A DNA stretch of 61,211 bases from Methylophaga sp. (GCA_030148085.1 JASBUF010000011.1:1-61211); one strand, 5' to 3'; positions 7,605 to 19,300 are shown, numbered from the stretch's first letter. Made by a program: numbers and translations. The notes: a model not told the origin generated them from the sequence alone.

Positions 7605-8511
7605 GATGGGTAGAACGAGAAGCCATAATACGTTGGCACACAGCATGAGCAAGTGCAGCGGCTACATTAGCACCAGTGGCCTGATACAGGCCCTTCCAGG
7701 CTGGAACACTGTTGACCTCAAGCACACTGTAACGCCCGTCTTCACTTCGAATCAGATCGACACCAGCATAATCAGCATTGACCGCGGCGGTGGCAGCAAT
7801 TGCCAGTTGGCGCATCTCTTCCGAGACCGGTGTGGCGAAACAACTCGCACCTTGGGCAAAGTTGGTGATCCAGTGTGTTGAGCGGCGCGACATAGCTGCA
7901 CAGACTTCGCCATCAATCACCAGCAGACGCCAGTCCTGCCAAGCACCCGGCTGTTCGGGTGCGACATACTGTTGTAGGTAAAAGGCGTCACCGACGGCAG
8001 TTTGTTGCTCAAATTCAGCCAACGTTTCAATGCGGACGATGCCTTTGCCTTGGCAGCCAAATAATGGCTTCATCACCAGTTTGTGGCCTGCGGCGAGTTC
8101 GCGCTCTGCAATCTGCTTGGCCTGTTCCCGGTTTTCACAGGCCCAGGTACGAGGCGTATTCAAGCCTGCCAGATGTAAACGTAGAGAGGTTCTTGCCTTA
8201 TCAACAGTGTGTTCGATCGCTGTGGCAGGGTTCATCACCGGTACGCCGAGTTCAGCCAGCGTATGCAAGACATCCATGCGTAGAGTGATCTGTTCCAAAA
8301 AACCGGGAGCAATGCCTCGTACGATAGCCGCTGCAGGTAATTCATTATCAAAACCGGGAATAACAATACCGGTGGGCGAGTCCAGATCGATTCGACACTC
8401 TGCTAAATCCACCAGCGTCGTCTCAATACCCAACTGGCCCAGTGCAGCGGTTAACTGTGCACTGTGCCAGCCGTGGGTATCGTTAAAAATGACGACGCGG
8501 GGATGATTCAT
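7594..8511 (-). CDS. RimK-type ATP-grasp ligase (Orf5 of the C1 cluster)
   Basis: A 305-residue ATP-grasp protein of the RimK branch. GHKLVMKPLFGCQGKGIVRIE holds the ATP-binding Lys and glycine loop, AMSRRSTHWITNFAQGASC is the RimK-type middle segment, and YSVLEVNSVPAWKGL is the metal-binding end. RimK relatives add glutamate to carboxylates; the archaeal MptN adds glutamate to H4MPT. In methylotrophs this gene is orf5, normally beside mch, as here (7-base gap after mch). A glutamyl ligase acting on H4MPT or a precursor is the likely role, inferred from family and position. Confidence 0.82.
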   Translation of the reverse strand: MNHPRVVIFNDTHGWHSAQLTAALGQLGIETTLVDLAECRIDLDSPTGIVIPGFDNELPAAAIVRGIAPGFLEQITLRMDVLHTLAELGVPVMNPATAIEHTVDKARTSLRLHLAGLNTPRTWACENREQAKQIAERELAAGHKLVMKPLFGCQGKGIVRIETLAEFEQQTAVGDAFYLQQYVAPEQPGAWQDWRLLVIDGEVCAAMSRRSTHWITNFAQGASCFATPVSEEMRQLAIAATAAVNADYAGVDLIRSEDGRYSVLEVNSVPAWKGLYQATGANVAAALAHAVCQRIMASRSTHHAI

Positions 8512-8518
8512 AAATGAA

Positions 8519-9502
8519 TTACAGACCGAATGATTGATTCAGCAAATCGCGGTTCAGTTCACCGGCGGTGAAGCTTTTACCAGAATTGACGTTAGTCACG
8601 GTGACTTTGCCCGGGCTGAACAGCATGCCGTCGATTTTGAAGAAGTCATACTCGTAAGACTTGAAGATGTCAGCAAATGGACGGCCATAGTCAGACGAGG
8701 TATTGCTTGGCATTTTTTCAGCCAGCTCTTTGGCTTCTTCGTCCGTTGCATCAACAAACAGTTGTACCTGGCCACCAAACAGGATGGCATCGTTCGTGCG
8801 ACCCATCGCAGTCATAAAGTCGCCGCCCGGTGGTGCAACCGGAGTGACGCCATAACCATCGACGATTTTTTCCAGTGGGAAGTGCAGTTCGTGCGCTTTG
8901 TGCATCGCGACTTCCAATACGCGGATAGCGATCTGCATGACACCGGCAAGACTGGAAGTCGGGGTCAGGATAAAGGTCAGGTTCTCTGGCTTGATGCCAC
9001 AGTTGTCAGCGACTTTCTGTGCGACTTCAACCGGTGGGAAGCTGTCGACTTCCAAGACGATGACGGTTGCGTCTGCTTCATCTTTATAACCGAACTCTTT
9101 AAACAGCTCTTCACGTGCTGCCAGAGCACGACCAGGGCCTGAGCCCAAAGCGAAGAATTTGCTGTCTTCACTTTTATGCGACAAGCTCCAGCCAGCATAC
9201 TGGCTACCCAGACAGCTCAGAACCGGGGTTTTCGCATGCACATTGACTGACCACGGCCAGTTATCAAAGCCACTGTTGGTGCCTAGCGTGGCGCTACCGA
9301 GACCACCCATGCAGATTTCACCGATACGACGGCCGGCTTCGAGGCCACCTTTACAGTTGATACCAGCATCAACGATACGGGTACCGTTCTCCAAGGTGCT
9401 GATTTGCAAGTTAAGGGCTTGTGCATCGGCGATTAAATCATCGACCAATGGCTGGCACGCAGCATTGACGCTGGTCCAGTTGGCTGAGAGTTCAGAGCTC
9501 AT
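8519..9502 (-). CDS. mch: Methenyl-H4MPT cyclohydrolase
   Basis: Mch (327 residues, typical length) reversibly hydrolyses methenyl-H4MPT to N5-formyl-H4MPT in the cytoplasmic formaldehyde oxidation route. Diagnostic segments are [56 protein letters not shown] and [29 protein letters not shown]. It is first in the minus-strand unit mch-orf5-orf7-fae, so catalytic and cofactor-synthesis genes share a transcript. A TATAAT about 35 bases upstream is the probable -10 of this unit. Confidence 0.96.
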   Translation of the reverse strand: MSSELSANWTSVNAACQPLVDDLIADAQALNLQISTLENGTRIVDAGINCKGGLEAGRRIGEICMGGLGSATLGTNSGFDNWPWSVNVHAKTPVLSCLGSQYAGWSLSHKSEDSKFFALGSGPGRALAAREELFKEFGYKDEADATVIVLEVDSFPPVEVAQKVADNCGIKPENLTFILTPTSSLAGVMQIAIRVLEVAMHKAHELHFPLEKIVDGYGVTPVAPPGGDFMTAMGRTNDAILFGGQVQLFVDATDEEAKELAEKMPSNTSSDYGRPFADIFKSYEYDFFKIDGMLFSPGKVTVTNVNSGKSFTAGELNRDLLNQSFGL

Positions 9503-9536
9503 GAATAGTCCTAGTTTAAAGTCGAAAAATAAGCGG

Positions 9537-9542
9537 ATTATA
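9537..9542 (-). promoter_or_regulatory. Putative -10 box of the mch unit
   Basis: A perfect TATAAT on the minus strand lies 34 bases before the mch start in the only sizeable gap (about 100 bases) before that operon. No good -35 is visible at 16-18 bp, so an activator may be needed or the call may be chance. Confidence 0.4.
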
Positions 9543-9606
9543 CGTGATATGGGGCCGGGCTGACATTTTGCAAGCCTTTATTCGCGCACTGATTTTTCTT
9601 CCGTCA

Positions 9607-10833
9607 TCAGTAGTCAGGACGATGTTCGGCCAAGGTGTGCTCGATGTTTGCAAGGCGTTTCTGTCTTATCGCCTTTGCAATCGCTAAGCCAGATAGACCG
9701 GCCTCAACAAATTCGGTGGCAGTCACCGAGGCGGCGGCATCAAAGCAGGCCCTGAATGCAGGGCCTTCCAGCATGGGGGCGTCTTCATAGCCGGGGCGGC
9801 CGCGGAAGTCGGCTTCACCTGCCAGCAAATATTGTTCAAAACGCTGCGGCCGACGGAAACTGTCAATGCTTTCCAATACGGTCAGTACACGCTCAGCATC
9901 CAATTCAAACAACAGGTGCACATCAGTATGAAATTCGGCGACTTTCAGTGCTAAGGTAGTCATATCCTTAGGCAGCCGTAGCTGCTGACAGAGATCTCGG
10001 GTTAAGGTGACGCTAATGGCTTCATGGCCTTTATGACTCGGCAGAATATCGGCGGGAGTCAGGCCTTTACCCAGATCATGGCAGAGGGCGGCAAAACGAA
10101 TGGATACATCATCTGTGAGCCGCGCAGCCTGGTCGATAACCATCATCACATGCACACCGGTATCGACTTCGGGGTGCCATTTCGGGTGTTGCGGCACGCC
10201 AAACAGGCGATCGACATCCGGAAACAGCGTTTTCAGGGCTCCGATGTCACGCAGCGTGGTGAAAAAAAGTGAAGGTTTGTCTGCCTGTAACGCTTTAAGC
10301 AGCTCCTGAGACACCCGCTCAGGCACCAGATAATCCAGTTCCCCTGCTTCAATCATCTGTGCAATCAATGCTTTGGTCTCATCGGCGATCGTAAAACCAA
10401 AGCGGGCGGCAAAACGGGCAATACGCAGAACACGGACTGGGTCTTCAACAAAGGCCGATGACACATGACGCAACAGACCTTTTTCCAGATCCTGCTTGCC
10501 ATTGTATGGGTCAATCAGTTTGCCGGTTTCGTCCTCAGCAATGGCATTGATCGTCAAATCGCGGCGTGCCAGATCCTGTTCCAGACTGACATCGGGTTCG
10601 GCATAAAAGGTAAAACCATGATAACCGCGTCCGGCTTGGCGCTCAGTACGGGCAAGCGCATATTCTTCCTGCGTGTCAGGGTGCAGGAATACAGGAAAGT
10701 CCTTGCCCACAGGGCGAAAGCCCTGACTGAGCAATTCATCCGGGCTGGCCCCGACCACAACCCAGTCGCGGTCTTTGACCGGCAAGCCCAGCAGTTTGTC
10801 ACGGACACAGCCGCCTACCAGATAGCTTTGCAT
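9607..10833 (-). CDS. cca: Multifunctional CCA tRNA nucleotidyltransferase
   Basis: Adds and repairs the 3' CCA end of tRNAs. The class II head is clear: YLVGGCVRDKLLG, KDRDWVVVGA with the metal-binding DxD, RRDLTINAIA and HVSSAFVEDPVRVLRIARFAARF. The C-terminal half contains an HD phosphohydrolase domain (FAALCHDLGKG, SHKGHE) as in the E. coli enzyme, which adds phosphatase and phosphodiesterase activity. The length of 408 residues is normal. It starts nine bases after slt on the same strand. Confidence 0.95.
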   Translation of the reverse strand: MQSYLVGGCVRDKLLGLPVKDRDWVVVGASPDELLSQGFRPVGKDFPVFLHPDTQEEYALARTERQAGRGYHGFTFYAEPDVSLEQDLARRDLTINAIAEDETGKLIDPYNGKQDLEKGLLRHVSSAFVEDPVRVLRIARFAARFGFTIADETKALIAQMIEAGELDYLVPERVSQELLKALQADKPSLFFTTLRDIGALKTLFPDVDRLFGVPQHPKWHPEVDTGVHVMMVIDQAARLTDDVSIRFAALCHDLGKGLTPADILPSHKGHEAISVTLTRDLCQQLRLPKDMTTLALKVAEFHTDVHLLFELDAERVLTVLESIDSFRRPQRFEQYLLAGEADFRGRPGYEDAPMLEGPAFRACFDAAASVTATEFVEAGLSGLAIAKAIRQKRLANIEHTLAEHRPDY

Positions 10834-10842
10834 AGGCGTAGT

Positions 10843-12789
10843 TTACGGTTTTCTTGGCTTGATTGCAGGCATCCGTTCGGATAGCGGTTTGATAGCCTGC
10901 TTGCGCTGACTGTCAAAGATGGCGGCATAACTCATGACGGTTTGCACATAGTGACGGGTTTCATTGAACGGAATATTTTCAGCCCAGATGGCAGCATCCA
11001 GTTGTTGTGAGGGCAGCCAGTTTTTCACCCGATGCGGACCAGCATTATACGAAGCCGTTGCTAGAACCGCGTTACGCTGGTTTTCATCAAACATGCGTTT
11101 AAGGTAGGCGCTGCCCAACTCAATGTTGCGCTCTGGGCGATACAGTTCATCCAGATGTTTGAGGGGGCTGTTGATCAGTTTTGAAACCAGCCTGCCGGTG
11201 TCTGGCATTAGCTGCATCAGCCCCATGGCTCCTGCGTGAGAGCGTGCTTCAGGGTTGAACGCACTCTCCTGACGAGCCACGGCAAGCAACCAGGATGGGT
11301 CGATATTATGGGTCTGTCCGGCACGGCGAATTTCATTGTCATAAATGACCGGGAAACGCAGATCCAGCGCATCCCAGTACTGTGCCTTACCGAGCAGAGC
11401 AATGGTCTGGTTATGCCAGCCCCACTCATGCGTGACTTGGGCCAGCATCTGTAACTCGGTATCAGGGCGGTGTTGAGACTGGAAATAGGCCTCGCGACGG
11501 GCTTCCAGCATCATATCCAGTTGATAAAACTCCTGCAGGCGCTGAACTCCGGCTTCATCACGGAACTGCTTTAAGGTCTCTGCCGGAAAAGCAAAAGGCC
11601 GATGATTCATAGTATAGGGTTGCTTCAGGGCATCGGCGGCTAGAAACGAGTAGTAATCGCGCTGGCCGACAATCGCTGCGAAGGTTTCATTGGCTGCAGC
11701 CTGCTGGCCTCTGGCAGCCTGACTACGACCCAGCCAGTATTGCCAGCGGGTTGAGTTTCGCACGTCATCGCTCATCTGCTGGATAGCTTTTTCGACAGCA
11801 CGCCAGTCTTCAACCCAGATCGCTGCACGGGCCTGCCACTCACCCCCCGGAATATTGCCGAAATAGATCAGCGCTTTATCATCACGATTTAATGCGGCCC
11901 AGGTACCGATCGCTGTACGGATATCGATTTTGTCCTGTTCACTGAATTGATAATGATCGCGTAACTTTAGCCATTGGTCATAGGCTTGTCCGGGAGAGCG
12001 TCGTGCCAGCCGTTTAAAGCCATGAACCAGAATTTCACGAGACAGTGCTTCATCCTGAGCCAGCGAGACCGACTTATTGGCTGGTGGTTTGGCGGGCAGC
12101 TGTTTGAGCAATGACAAAGGATCATTGTGAATGGCACGCCAGCGATCCACCCAGGCCAGTTCTTTCTCTGCATTTGGGCCGGAGCGGGCAAGGTAACTGG
12201 CAATTGAAAACTGATTGTCACGCAGCGCCAGCATCATCCGCTGCTTGCGCAGGTCGTCAGTCAGCAATCCGGCTTGTTTCCAACGGGCAAATACTGGATC
12301 ACAGGCCTTGTGCTGTGATTGCGGTACCAGCCACATGGCAGGAGCCAGTTCATAGGCTTGCTGACTTTGGCCTGTTGCAAGTAAAGCCTGCAGGCGATAA
12401 CACTCACGTTCAGCCGATTGCGGAGCACGGTAATACTGCAGATATTCAGACCAGCGCTGTTGTTTCGCCAGACGGTCCAGCCAAGAAGCGCGCAGGCGTT
12501 CGCCATAAAAGGTATTGTCCTGCTGCGCTAAAAAGTCACGGATTTCTTTGGTCGGGACCTGGTGCAGGCGATGGCTCAGATAGAGGTACTGAAGGTAGCC
12601 TTGTAGGGGGTAGCCATCCAAGCGTGAATAGAACTGTTGATATAAAGGCAGTTGATTGGTCTGCAGAGCTTTGTGTGCGAGCTGGAAACTCTGACGCTGT
12701 TTTTCGAGTTGCGACCGCGCATCTGCATTCGCAAGCGGTAGCAGCACCAGACACCCAAGGCAAAACAACACTGTTTTCATCCAACGCAT
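10843..12789 (-). CDS. slt: Soluble lytic murein transglycosylase
   Basis: A 648-residue periplasmic lytic transglycosylase that cleaves peptidoglycan glycan strands to anhydromuropeptides. It has a signal peptide (VLFCLGCLVLLPLANADA), a long alpha-helical superhelical region, and a C-terminal lysozyme-like domain: AVARQESAFNPEARSHAGA with the catalytic Glu near residue 508, then GLMQLMPDTGR and TASYNAGPHRVKNWL. Domain order and length match E. coli Slt70. Probably co-transcribed with cca downstream. Confidence 0.93.
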   Translation of the reverse strand: MRWMKTVLFCLGCLVLLPLANADARSQLEKQRQSFQLAHKALQTNQLPLYQQFYSRLDGYPLQGYLQYLYLSHRLHQVPTKEIRDFLAQQDNTFYGERLRASWLDRLAKQQRWSEYLQYYRAPQSAERECYRLQALLATGQSQQAYELAPAMWLVPQSQHKACDPVFARWKQAGLLTDDLRKQRMMLALRDNQFSIASYLARSGPNAEKELAWVDRWRAIHNDPLSLLKQLPAKPPANKSVSLAQDEALSREILVHGFKRLARRSPGQAYDQWLKLRDHYQFSEQDKIDIRTAIGTWAALNRDDKALIYFGNIPGGEWQARAAIWVEDWRAVEKAIQQMSDDVRNSTRWQYWLGRSQAARGQQAAANETFAAIVGQRDYYSFLAADALKQPYTMNHRPFAFPAETLKQFRDEAGVQRLQEFYQLDMMLEARREAYFQSQHRPDTELQMLAQVTHEWGWHNQTIALLGKAQYWDALDLRFPVIYDNEIRRAGQTHNIDPSWLLAVARQESAFNPEARSHAGAMGLMQLMPDTGRLVSKLINSPLKHLDELYRPERNIELGSAYLKRMFDENQRNAVLATASYNAGPHRVKNWLPSQQLDAAIWAENIPFNETRHYVQTVMSYAAIFDSQRKQAIKPLSERMPAIKPRKP

Positions 12790-12854
12790 GGCGCTATGTT
12801 AAACCATTCGATGGTGAAAAATCAGCAGGATTTGATCACAAAAATGACGGATTC

Positions 12855-12878
12855 AACGGAAAGCCTGACTTAGGCTTG
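12855..12878 (-). terminator. Probable terminator of the Pil-Chp operon
   Basis: A perfect 6-bp stem AAGCCT / AGGCTT with a five-base loop spans the stop codon of the last gene in the chemosensory operon and is followed on the minus strand by TTTCCGTT. The short stem and broken T run make it a modest terminator. Confidence 0.5.
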
Positions 12879-13328
12879 TTCTAGCTTGATCGCGTGTTCC
12901 AGTGCATCCAGATTAGGAATTAAAGCAACCTTGTTACTGATTTTTATCTGACAGTGCAGGTAGGGGGAGTTGTTGTCATCATGAGTCAGGTGCAGGGCAG
13001 CCTGATTCAGCGTGATCAACTGTGGAGAGCCTGAACAGGGAATTGCGTAGCTGCTTATTCCAGCCTCACTGTTAATCGCGTTGATAATACAGAGTTTATT
13101 AGCGCTGGAAAGCGGCTCGGAGTCATCATTCAACAACTGTTCCAGATGAACCACAGGGATACGCTGATCTTGCCATTCGATGAAGTTTAACCATGACTGC
13201 GAGTTAGCTTCAGTGCGAACTCCAGTTTTGGGGATGACCTCACTGATACTGCTGTTAGGCAGCAACAAATAATGCTGACTTAAAGGAATCAACATGCAGT
13301 GAACGAATTGTGCCGCTTGTTCAGTCAT
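12870..13328 (-). CDS. CheW-domain adaptor, ChpC-like
   Basis: A 152-residue CheW-like domain protein. FVHCMLIPLSQHYLLLPNSSISEVIP at the start and the middle segment LNFIEWQDQRIPVVHLEQLL match the two beta-barrel halves of CheW. It follows chpA after 14 bases. In Pseudomonas the pil-chp cluster also ends with a CheW-like ChpC, an adaptor for additional receptors, so ChpC is the likely counterpart although sequence similarity cannot be measured here. Confidence 0.75.
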   Translation of the reverse strand: MTEQAAQFVHCMLIPLSQHYLLLPNSSISEVIPKTGVRTEANSQSWLNFIEWQDQRIPVVHLEQLLNDDSEPLSSANKLCIINAINSEAGISSYAIPCSGSPQLITLNQAALHLTHDDNNSPYLHCQIKISNKVALIPNLDALEHAIKLEQA

Positions 13329-13342
13329 AAGGGTCTCAGTGA

Positions 13343-16300
13343 TTAGGACTGCTGGTCAGGAAAACGAGCCCGGCCCAGCAATTTTTGCATTTCAGCGACC
13401 AGTTCTTCTTCCTGGTACGGTTTTCCTAGGTAGGCGTTGACGCCGATTTCCAGTGCACGGTCACGGTGCTTCTGACCGGTACGGGAGGTAATCATGATGA
13501 TAGGCAAGTGACGGAAGTCGGCATCGTTACGTACGATAGAGGCAAACTCAAAGCCATCCATACGCGGCATTTCCACATCCAGCAGAATAATATCCGGTTT
13601 GTGTTCATGAAGTTGCGACAGGGCATCAATACCATCGCGCGCGGTCATCACCTCAAAGCCGAGGCGTTTGAGTAGATTACCGGAAGCCTTGCGCATGGTA
13701 ATGGAGTCATCAACCACCATCGCCGTGACGGGGCTCTCCTGGATTTGGGACAGTTCCCGTTCAAGATTGACCGCATCGTTGTTGTCAATGTGCAAGTCTT
13801 TGCTGGTTTCAATCAAAGTCGAAATATCGAGAATAAACACGACCTGACCATCACCCAGAATGGTTGCGCCATTAATCGCGCTGATGGTGCCCAACTGACG
13901 ACCTACTGTTTTAATAACGATTTCACGATTGTTGATGATGTTATCGACCAGTAATGCAATTCGCATCTCACCAGAGCGGAACAACAGCATCGGTAACTGT
14001 TGCTTGAGATTGCTGGGCAAGCTCAGCGGTTTACCCAGCAAGGATACCAGCGGGATAAAGTCATAGTCTTCGCCGTTGAACCGGTATTGAGGGTTATGTG
14101 TGCCCAGTAACAGCTTAATATCCCTTACGCTGATTCGTTCACCGGCATTGACGCTACCGAGAGGGACGGCGTATTGCTCATCCTGTACCCGTACCAGCAG
14201 AGCCTGAATGACAGATAATGTCAGCGGCAGGCGGATTTCGAAGTGGGTACCATGGCCGCGCTGGGACTGAATCGTCAGACGTCCCTTCAAACTTCGGATT
14301 TCGTTATTCACGACGTCCATGCCGACACCACGACCAGCCACCTGGGAAATCGTATCAGCAGTACTGAAACCTGAGCTGAGAATCAGCTGGATAAGCTCTT
14401 CTTCCGAAGGCATCGCATCAACACTGATGAGGTCTAGGGACAGGGCTTTCTGACGAATTTTGTCGACATCAATGCCGCGCCCGTTATCGCTGACACTCAG
14501 CACCATTTCCGAGCCTTCACGTTTTATCTTCAGTGTCAGACTGCCGTGCTCAGTTTTACCCGCTGCCAGACGTTCACCCGGGGCTTCAATACCATGAGCA
14601 ATCGCATTACGCAGGATGTGCTCCAGTGGGGCGACCAGACGATCCAATATCGTTCTGTCGAGTTCCAGTTCAGCGCCGTGAATGGTGAGTTCCGCTTTCT
14701 TATCCAGTTCGCTAGCTGTTTGTCTGACAATGCGTTCCAGACGCGGAGCAACGCCACTAAACGGCAGCAGCCGTGTTGCCATCAGGCCTTCCTGAAGATC
14801 CGCGTTGAGACGTGACTGTTGCAGCAAAATCGCATCAGTTTCTTTTACCAGCGTGTCCATCGAACGACTGATGTCATTCAAGTCGATCACACTCTCAGTG
14901 AGGCTTCGCGACAACTGCTGAATCATTGAGAATCGATCCAGTTCCAGCGGATCAAAGTCAGAGTCCTGACCCAGACGTTCATCCTCGTAACGGAACAGAA
15001 TCTGGGTTTCGGTTTCAATTTCGAGCTTACGCAGCTGATCATGCAGGCGGCTGACGGTTTCTTCCATCTCCCGTAGCTGCTGGCGCAAAGCGGTGTGTTG
15101 TTGAGTCACACGGTCACGCGAGATACTGACCTCACCGGCAAAGTTGGAGAGGTAATCCAGCAGTTCGGCACGAACCCGAACCTGTTCAACATGACCTGCA
15201 GGTTTACTGCTTGGTTCAGCTATAGGGCTTTGAGGGATGGACTCAATCGCCTTGGTTTGTACTTTTTGTGTTTCCGGTAATGGCCGATCTTCAATCTGCA
15301 GATCTTCACCATCTGTCAGCAGGCGAATTTCTTCAATCAAAGAAAAGGCTGTCTGGATAGGCTGTTTGGCAGCAAGTTGTTCCTGCATCTCACTGAGCTT
15401 ATCCTGGCAACGCTGCAACAGATCGAAAAAGTCTTCATCGGCGGGTAGCTTGTTATCGCAGACGGCCAGCACCAGGGTTTCCACCTGATGCGTTAAGTCC
15501 GCCATCGGCGTCACACCTGTCAGGCGAGCGCCGCCTTTGATGGTATGTAAGTCACGCTGCAATTGCAGTGAATCGGCCTCATCGCCCGGTTGTTGTTGCC
15601 AGGATTTGATGGACTGACCGCTGGAAGCGAGCAGTTCAGCGGCTTCTTCGCTAAAGGCATCCAACAGCTCGGGATCAACATCCGCAGGCAAGACAAATTC
15701 GGTCTCATCAATGTCGCTGATGACGGGCGCGATATCTCTGGATGGGCGAAGCTCACTGGCAAGGTAAGTGTCAACGCGCTGAGCAAAATCAAAGTCGGCA
15801 TGGAGCGGTTTGTTCTGCAGCAAGCTTTCTATATGCTGGTTCAGCTGTTCATAACCCTGCTCGAGCAGTGCGTCCAGCCCCGGGCTGTCTGGTTGGCGTT
15901 GCTCGGTCAGGCGGGCAAGCGCCGCATAAATATCAGCGATTTGCTGTTGTTCGGCTTGACTGGCGGCTTGTTCCAGATCATAAAGGGTTTGCGCTAAAGC
16001 CTGTTGCAAGGACGGCTCTTGTGGTTGCTGTTGCCAGTCTTGTAATTGGCGGGTGTATCGGTCCAACAGTTCATCGGTTTCTTCGAGGAAAACGACCAAA
16101 AACTCAGGGTCGATCAACACGGGTTGAGTACTTTCGCTGTTATTAACTAAAGACTCAACAGCTGCTGACAGAGACTGAATTTCCGTTTCATGACTGGTTT
16201 CAGGCAGGCGCTGCAACATTTGGTCGAGTCCGTCGACGATATGACTCAGTTGTTGCATCTGTTCGCTTTCCAGCACGCTGTTACTGGCGTGCAATTGTTT

Positions 16301-19300
16301 CATCGCCGCGTCCAATTCCGTGGCGATAAGGCCCATCGGCTTGATACCTGCGATGTTGGCGCAACCTTTGAGCGAGTGCACGGCGCGTAATAGCGGTTTA
16401 GTCAGTTGACGCGAAAAGGCGATTTCATCAAGCCCTTGCTTGAGATCTGCAATATGCTGGTTGGCTTCATTGGTAAAGATAGCCAGCAACTCGTCCTCTT
16501 CTTCGGCAATGATGCTATCGGCTTCCTGAGGTGCATCCTGTCTGGCCAGGTAGCGCTCTACACCGGTTTCTGAGCGCTGTTGGCGGTCTTGTTTTATCAG
16601 GTAACGGTCAACAGAGCTTAATGGTTGGAATGGTTGCGGTTCTGCTGCAGTCGGTGTCGCCTGTACCGACATGACCTGGGCCGCCTTGTCCTCGTACATA
16701 TGCAGGCGCAGATAACGGGCCACGCTGGTTTCAGTGGACAAACGCTGAATGTAGTTTTCAACCCCTGTTGGTGGTGCCGGAACCGCTGGCTGCTCAATGT
16801 CGATGATGTCGTCGTTATCTGTAACCGCGGTAGATTGAGTATGAGCCTGGATATACTGCTCAACGCCAGTTGATGTCTCCGTCTGCTGCGGGCGATCGAC
16901 ATCCTGCTGCTCAAGGTCACGCTCTTGCGTCGCCTTAGAGCGGATATAATGCTCGACACTGGTCAATACTTCCGTATCAATACTGAAGTGGCTGGCGCTG
17001 GTCTCCTGATTGTCTTCCGACACTGTTTCTGCAGGCTGTTGAAAGGCAGCAAGATCAAACTCACGTAGAGAAGGATCATTATCGGGTTCGATGAGGATAA
17101 GTTCGTCACTTGCCTCGACGAGGTTGTCATCAGCAGTGCTTTCTGCCGATTGATTGTCGAAAGCAATGACTTCATCCGATTCTGACGTAATGGTGATTTC
17201 TTCATCAACTTCAGTGGCTGTCGCTGTTTGGCCATTCAGACAGGCCTCTTTTAGCGCATACAAAGACTCCACCTGGGCGGTAATGTTGTTATCAGCACGG
17301 GTAAAGCGTGCCAATAGCCCCGGCATGATTTGGTGTGCTTCAGCCGTTAACTGATGAACTTGCTCGGTTTCCGGGCAGGTTCCGTCAATCACATGATTTA
17401 GAACTTGCTCGACCCCCCAGGCCAGCTCACCGATGACCTCTGCACCGGCCATACGACCACTGCCTTTGAGCGTGTGGAAGTGGCGACGGATGTCTAGCAA
17501 AGCACCGTTGTTGTCATTGTTGTTAAGCCAGGCCGGCATCAGTGTGTCGAGTTCCGCCAGCACTTCATGGGCTTCTTCAATAAAGACTTCAGCAATTTCC
17601 GGATCTACACCGTCTGCGAACTGCCATTGATCGGCCTCTGCAGGTAGATCGGTATGGACGGGCTCATCCAACTTTTCAGCATCGCTAGCGAAATCACTTT
17701 CAGTGTTATCCGGCAGCTCATCGCTGAATGACAGCGTGTCATCCTCTTTTTCGTCGACAACCTCCTCACTGACCTGAGGCTCAGACTCAAACAACAATGG
17801 ACCGGTGTTATCGGCCAGCAGTGAGTCGAGTTCCTCCAGAGCAGGGTCGAGCTGCTCTGCTGATAATGCCGTTGCATCAATCGCGGTCTCAGAGTGGTCG
17901 ACTTCGGCCAGATCAAAGTGAATTAATTTGTCTTCCGCTTCCTTGAGATAATCGCCTTCGGCATGACCATTTTGCTGGATACCTTCCATGTAAATATCGC
18001 AGCAGGCGAGAATATCAGCCAGTCGGTTCAGCCGAGCCGGACTGAACTGCTCGAGGCTTTCATCTTGTTCAGCGATTTTCGCAACCGTCTGCTGCAGAAT
18101 AGTCGCTGCCTCAGGGTAGTTGAGCATTTCCAGACTACCGGCAATCAGTGTTAACTGCTGCTCGGTTTCATCCAACTCGTCTGGGCGGCGCTGTCCCTGA
18201 CTGACCAGCGTCAGAGTTTCTTTGATATTGGCCATCTCCAGCAGACATTCGGTGATGACGGTATTGCGCAGCTGAACATTCACATTGGACTGTGTCGCGG
18301 ACTGGATAAAGGACTCGACCTTGAGTAACACATCAGCCAGTTCAGTCAGGGTGATGTCGTCCGGACGCTGTTTATGATCAAGTAGCCCCTGTAATTTTTC
18401 TGCCTGATGGTGGAGCAGATTGCTGGCTTCATACTCGGCAAGCAGGGCCAGTGTGTCGGTCATACTTTGCAACTGCTGAATAATCGTTTCCAGCAGTCTG
18501 TTATCCAGATCCTGATCCTGGTCGTAGTGATCAATCCTGGTTTTCAGATCATCCAGTTGTTCCAGCAAGGCCAGGTGCGCATCTCCCAGCGCATTGTCAC
18601 TTATGCCATAGATTTTCTGCTTGTGATCAATAAAGTGCAGATGGAAGGTAGCTTTAAGCAGGCTGACCTGTGGACCATGGCTGCTTGAATGAGCAACAAA
18701 CAGCAGTAGCCGTTTGAGCAAGTCGCTGGGATAACTTTCCATCAGAGCGGCCTCACCGTGCTCACTCTGACTCTTGATCGGCATGACCAATTTACCGAGC
18801 AACTGTTTAACCTCGGCACTGGCTGGTAAGCCATCATGCTCCAGCGCTTCTAGTAGGGCTTCCGCCGCCCACCATAAGAGGGTGGTTTTTTCCTGCTGAC
18901 AGGCTAGACGCAGATAGTGAGCAACCCCACGCATCTTGCGCAGGCTGTCGTGCTCCTGCTGACGCAGCCAGTTGACTAACATCAGCTGGAAAGCATGAGC
19001 CAGCTTATTTTGATCAATAGCGAGTGGAGGAAGCGTACGTTGTGGGCTTGGTGCGACACTGTCTGGCAAGGCAACTGTCAGCGCCGGCTTGAACAACATT
19101 TCCTCATTGAGCGCATCAGTCTGGCGCGCATGACGCAATTCATTAAAGCTATCGAGCAAGGAGATGGGGTGATCCTGAAACTCGTCACTTAACAGCTTGA
19201 GATAGTTGGGTAGCAGCAGTAAGGCTCTTACCAAGGCATCTTGGGCCTGATCGACACTGCTGACTTTGTGGTTACGCAGGGCAATAACAGTCTGCTGCAT

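Noticed and set aside
6735-7652. Longer start for the CitG-like protein at 7652
   Set aside because: It would add a hydrophobic, non-homologous stretch (LMLCANVLWLLVLP) read out of the end of orf5; homologous sequence begins at the ATG at 7604.
8534-9142. A 202-codon open frame on the plus strand opposite mch
   Set aside because: It lies entirely within the strongly conserved mch gene, has no ribosome-binding site and no family resemblance; it reflects codon bias on the other strand.
12111-12884. A 257-codon open frame on the plus strand opposite slt
   Set aside because: Antisense to slt, composition unlike the real proteins here, no recognisable domain.
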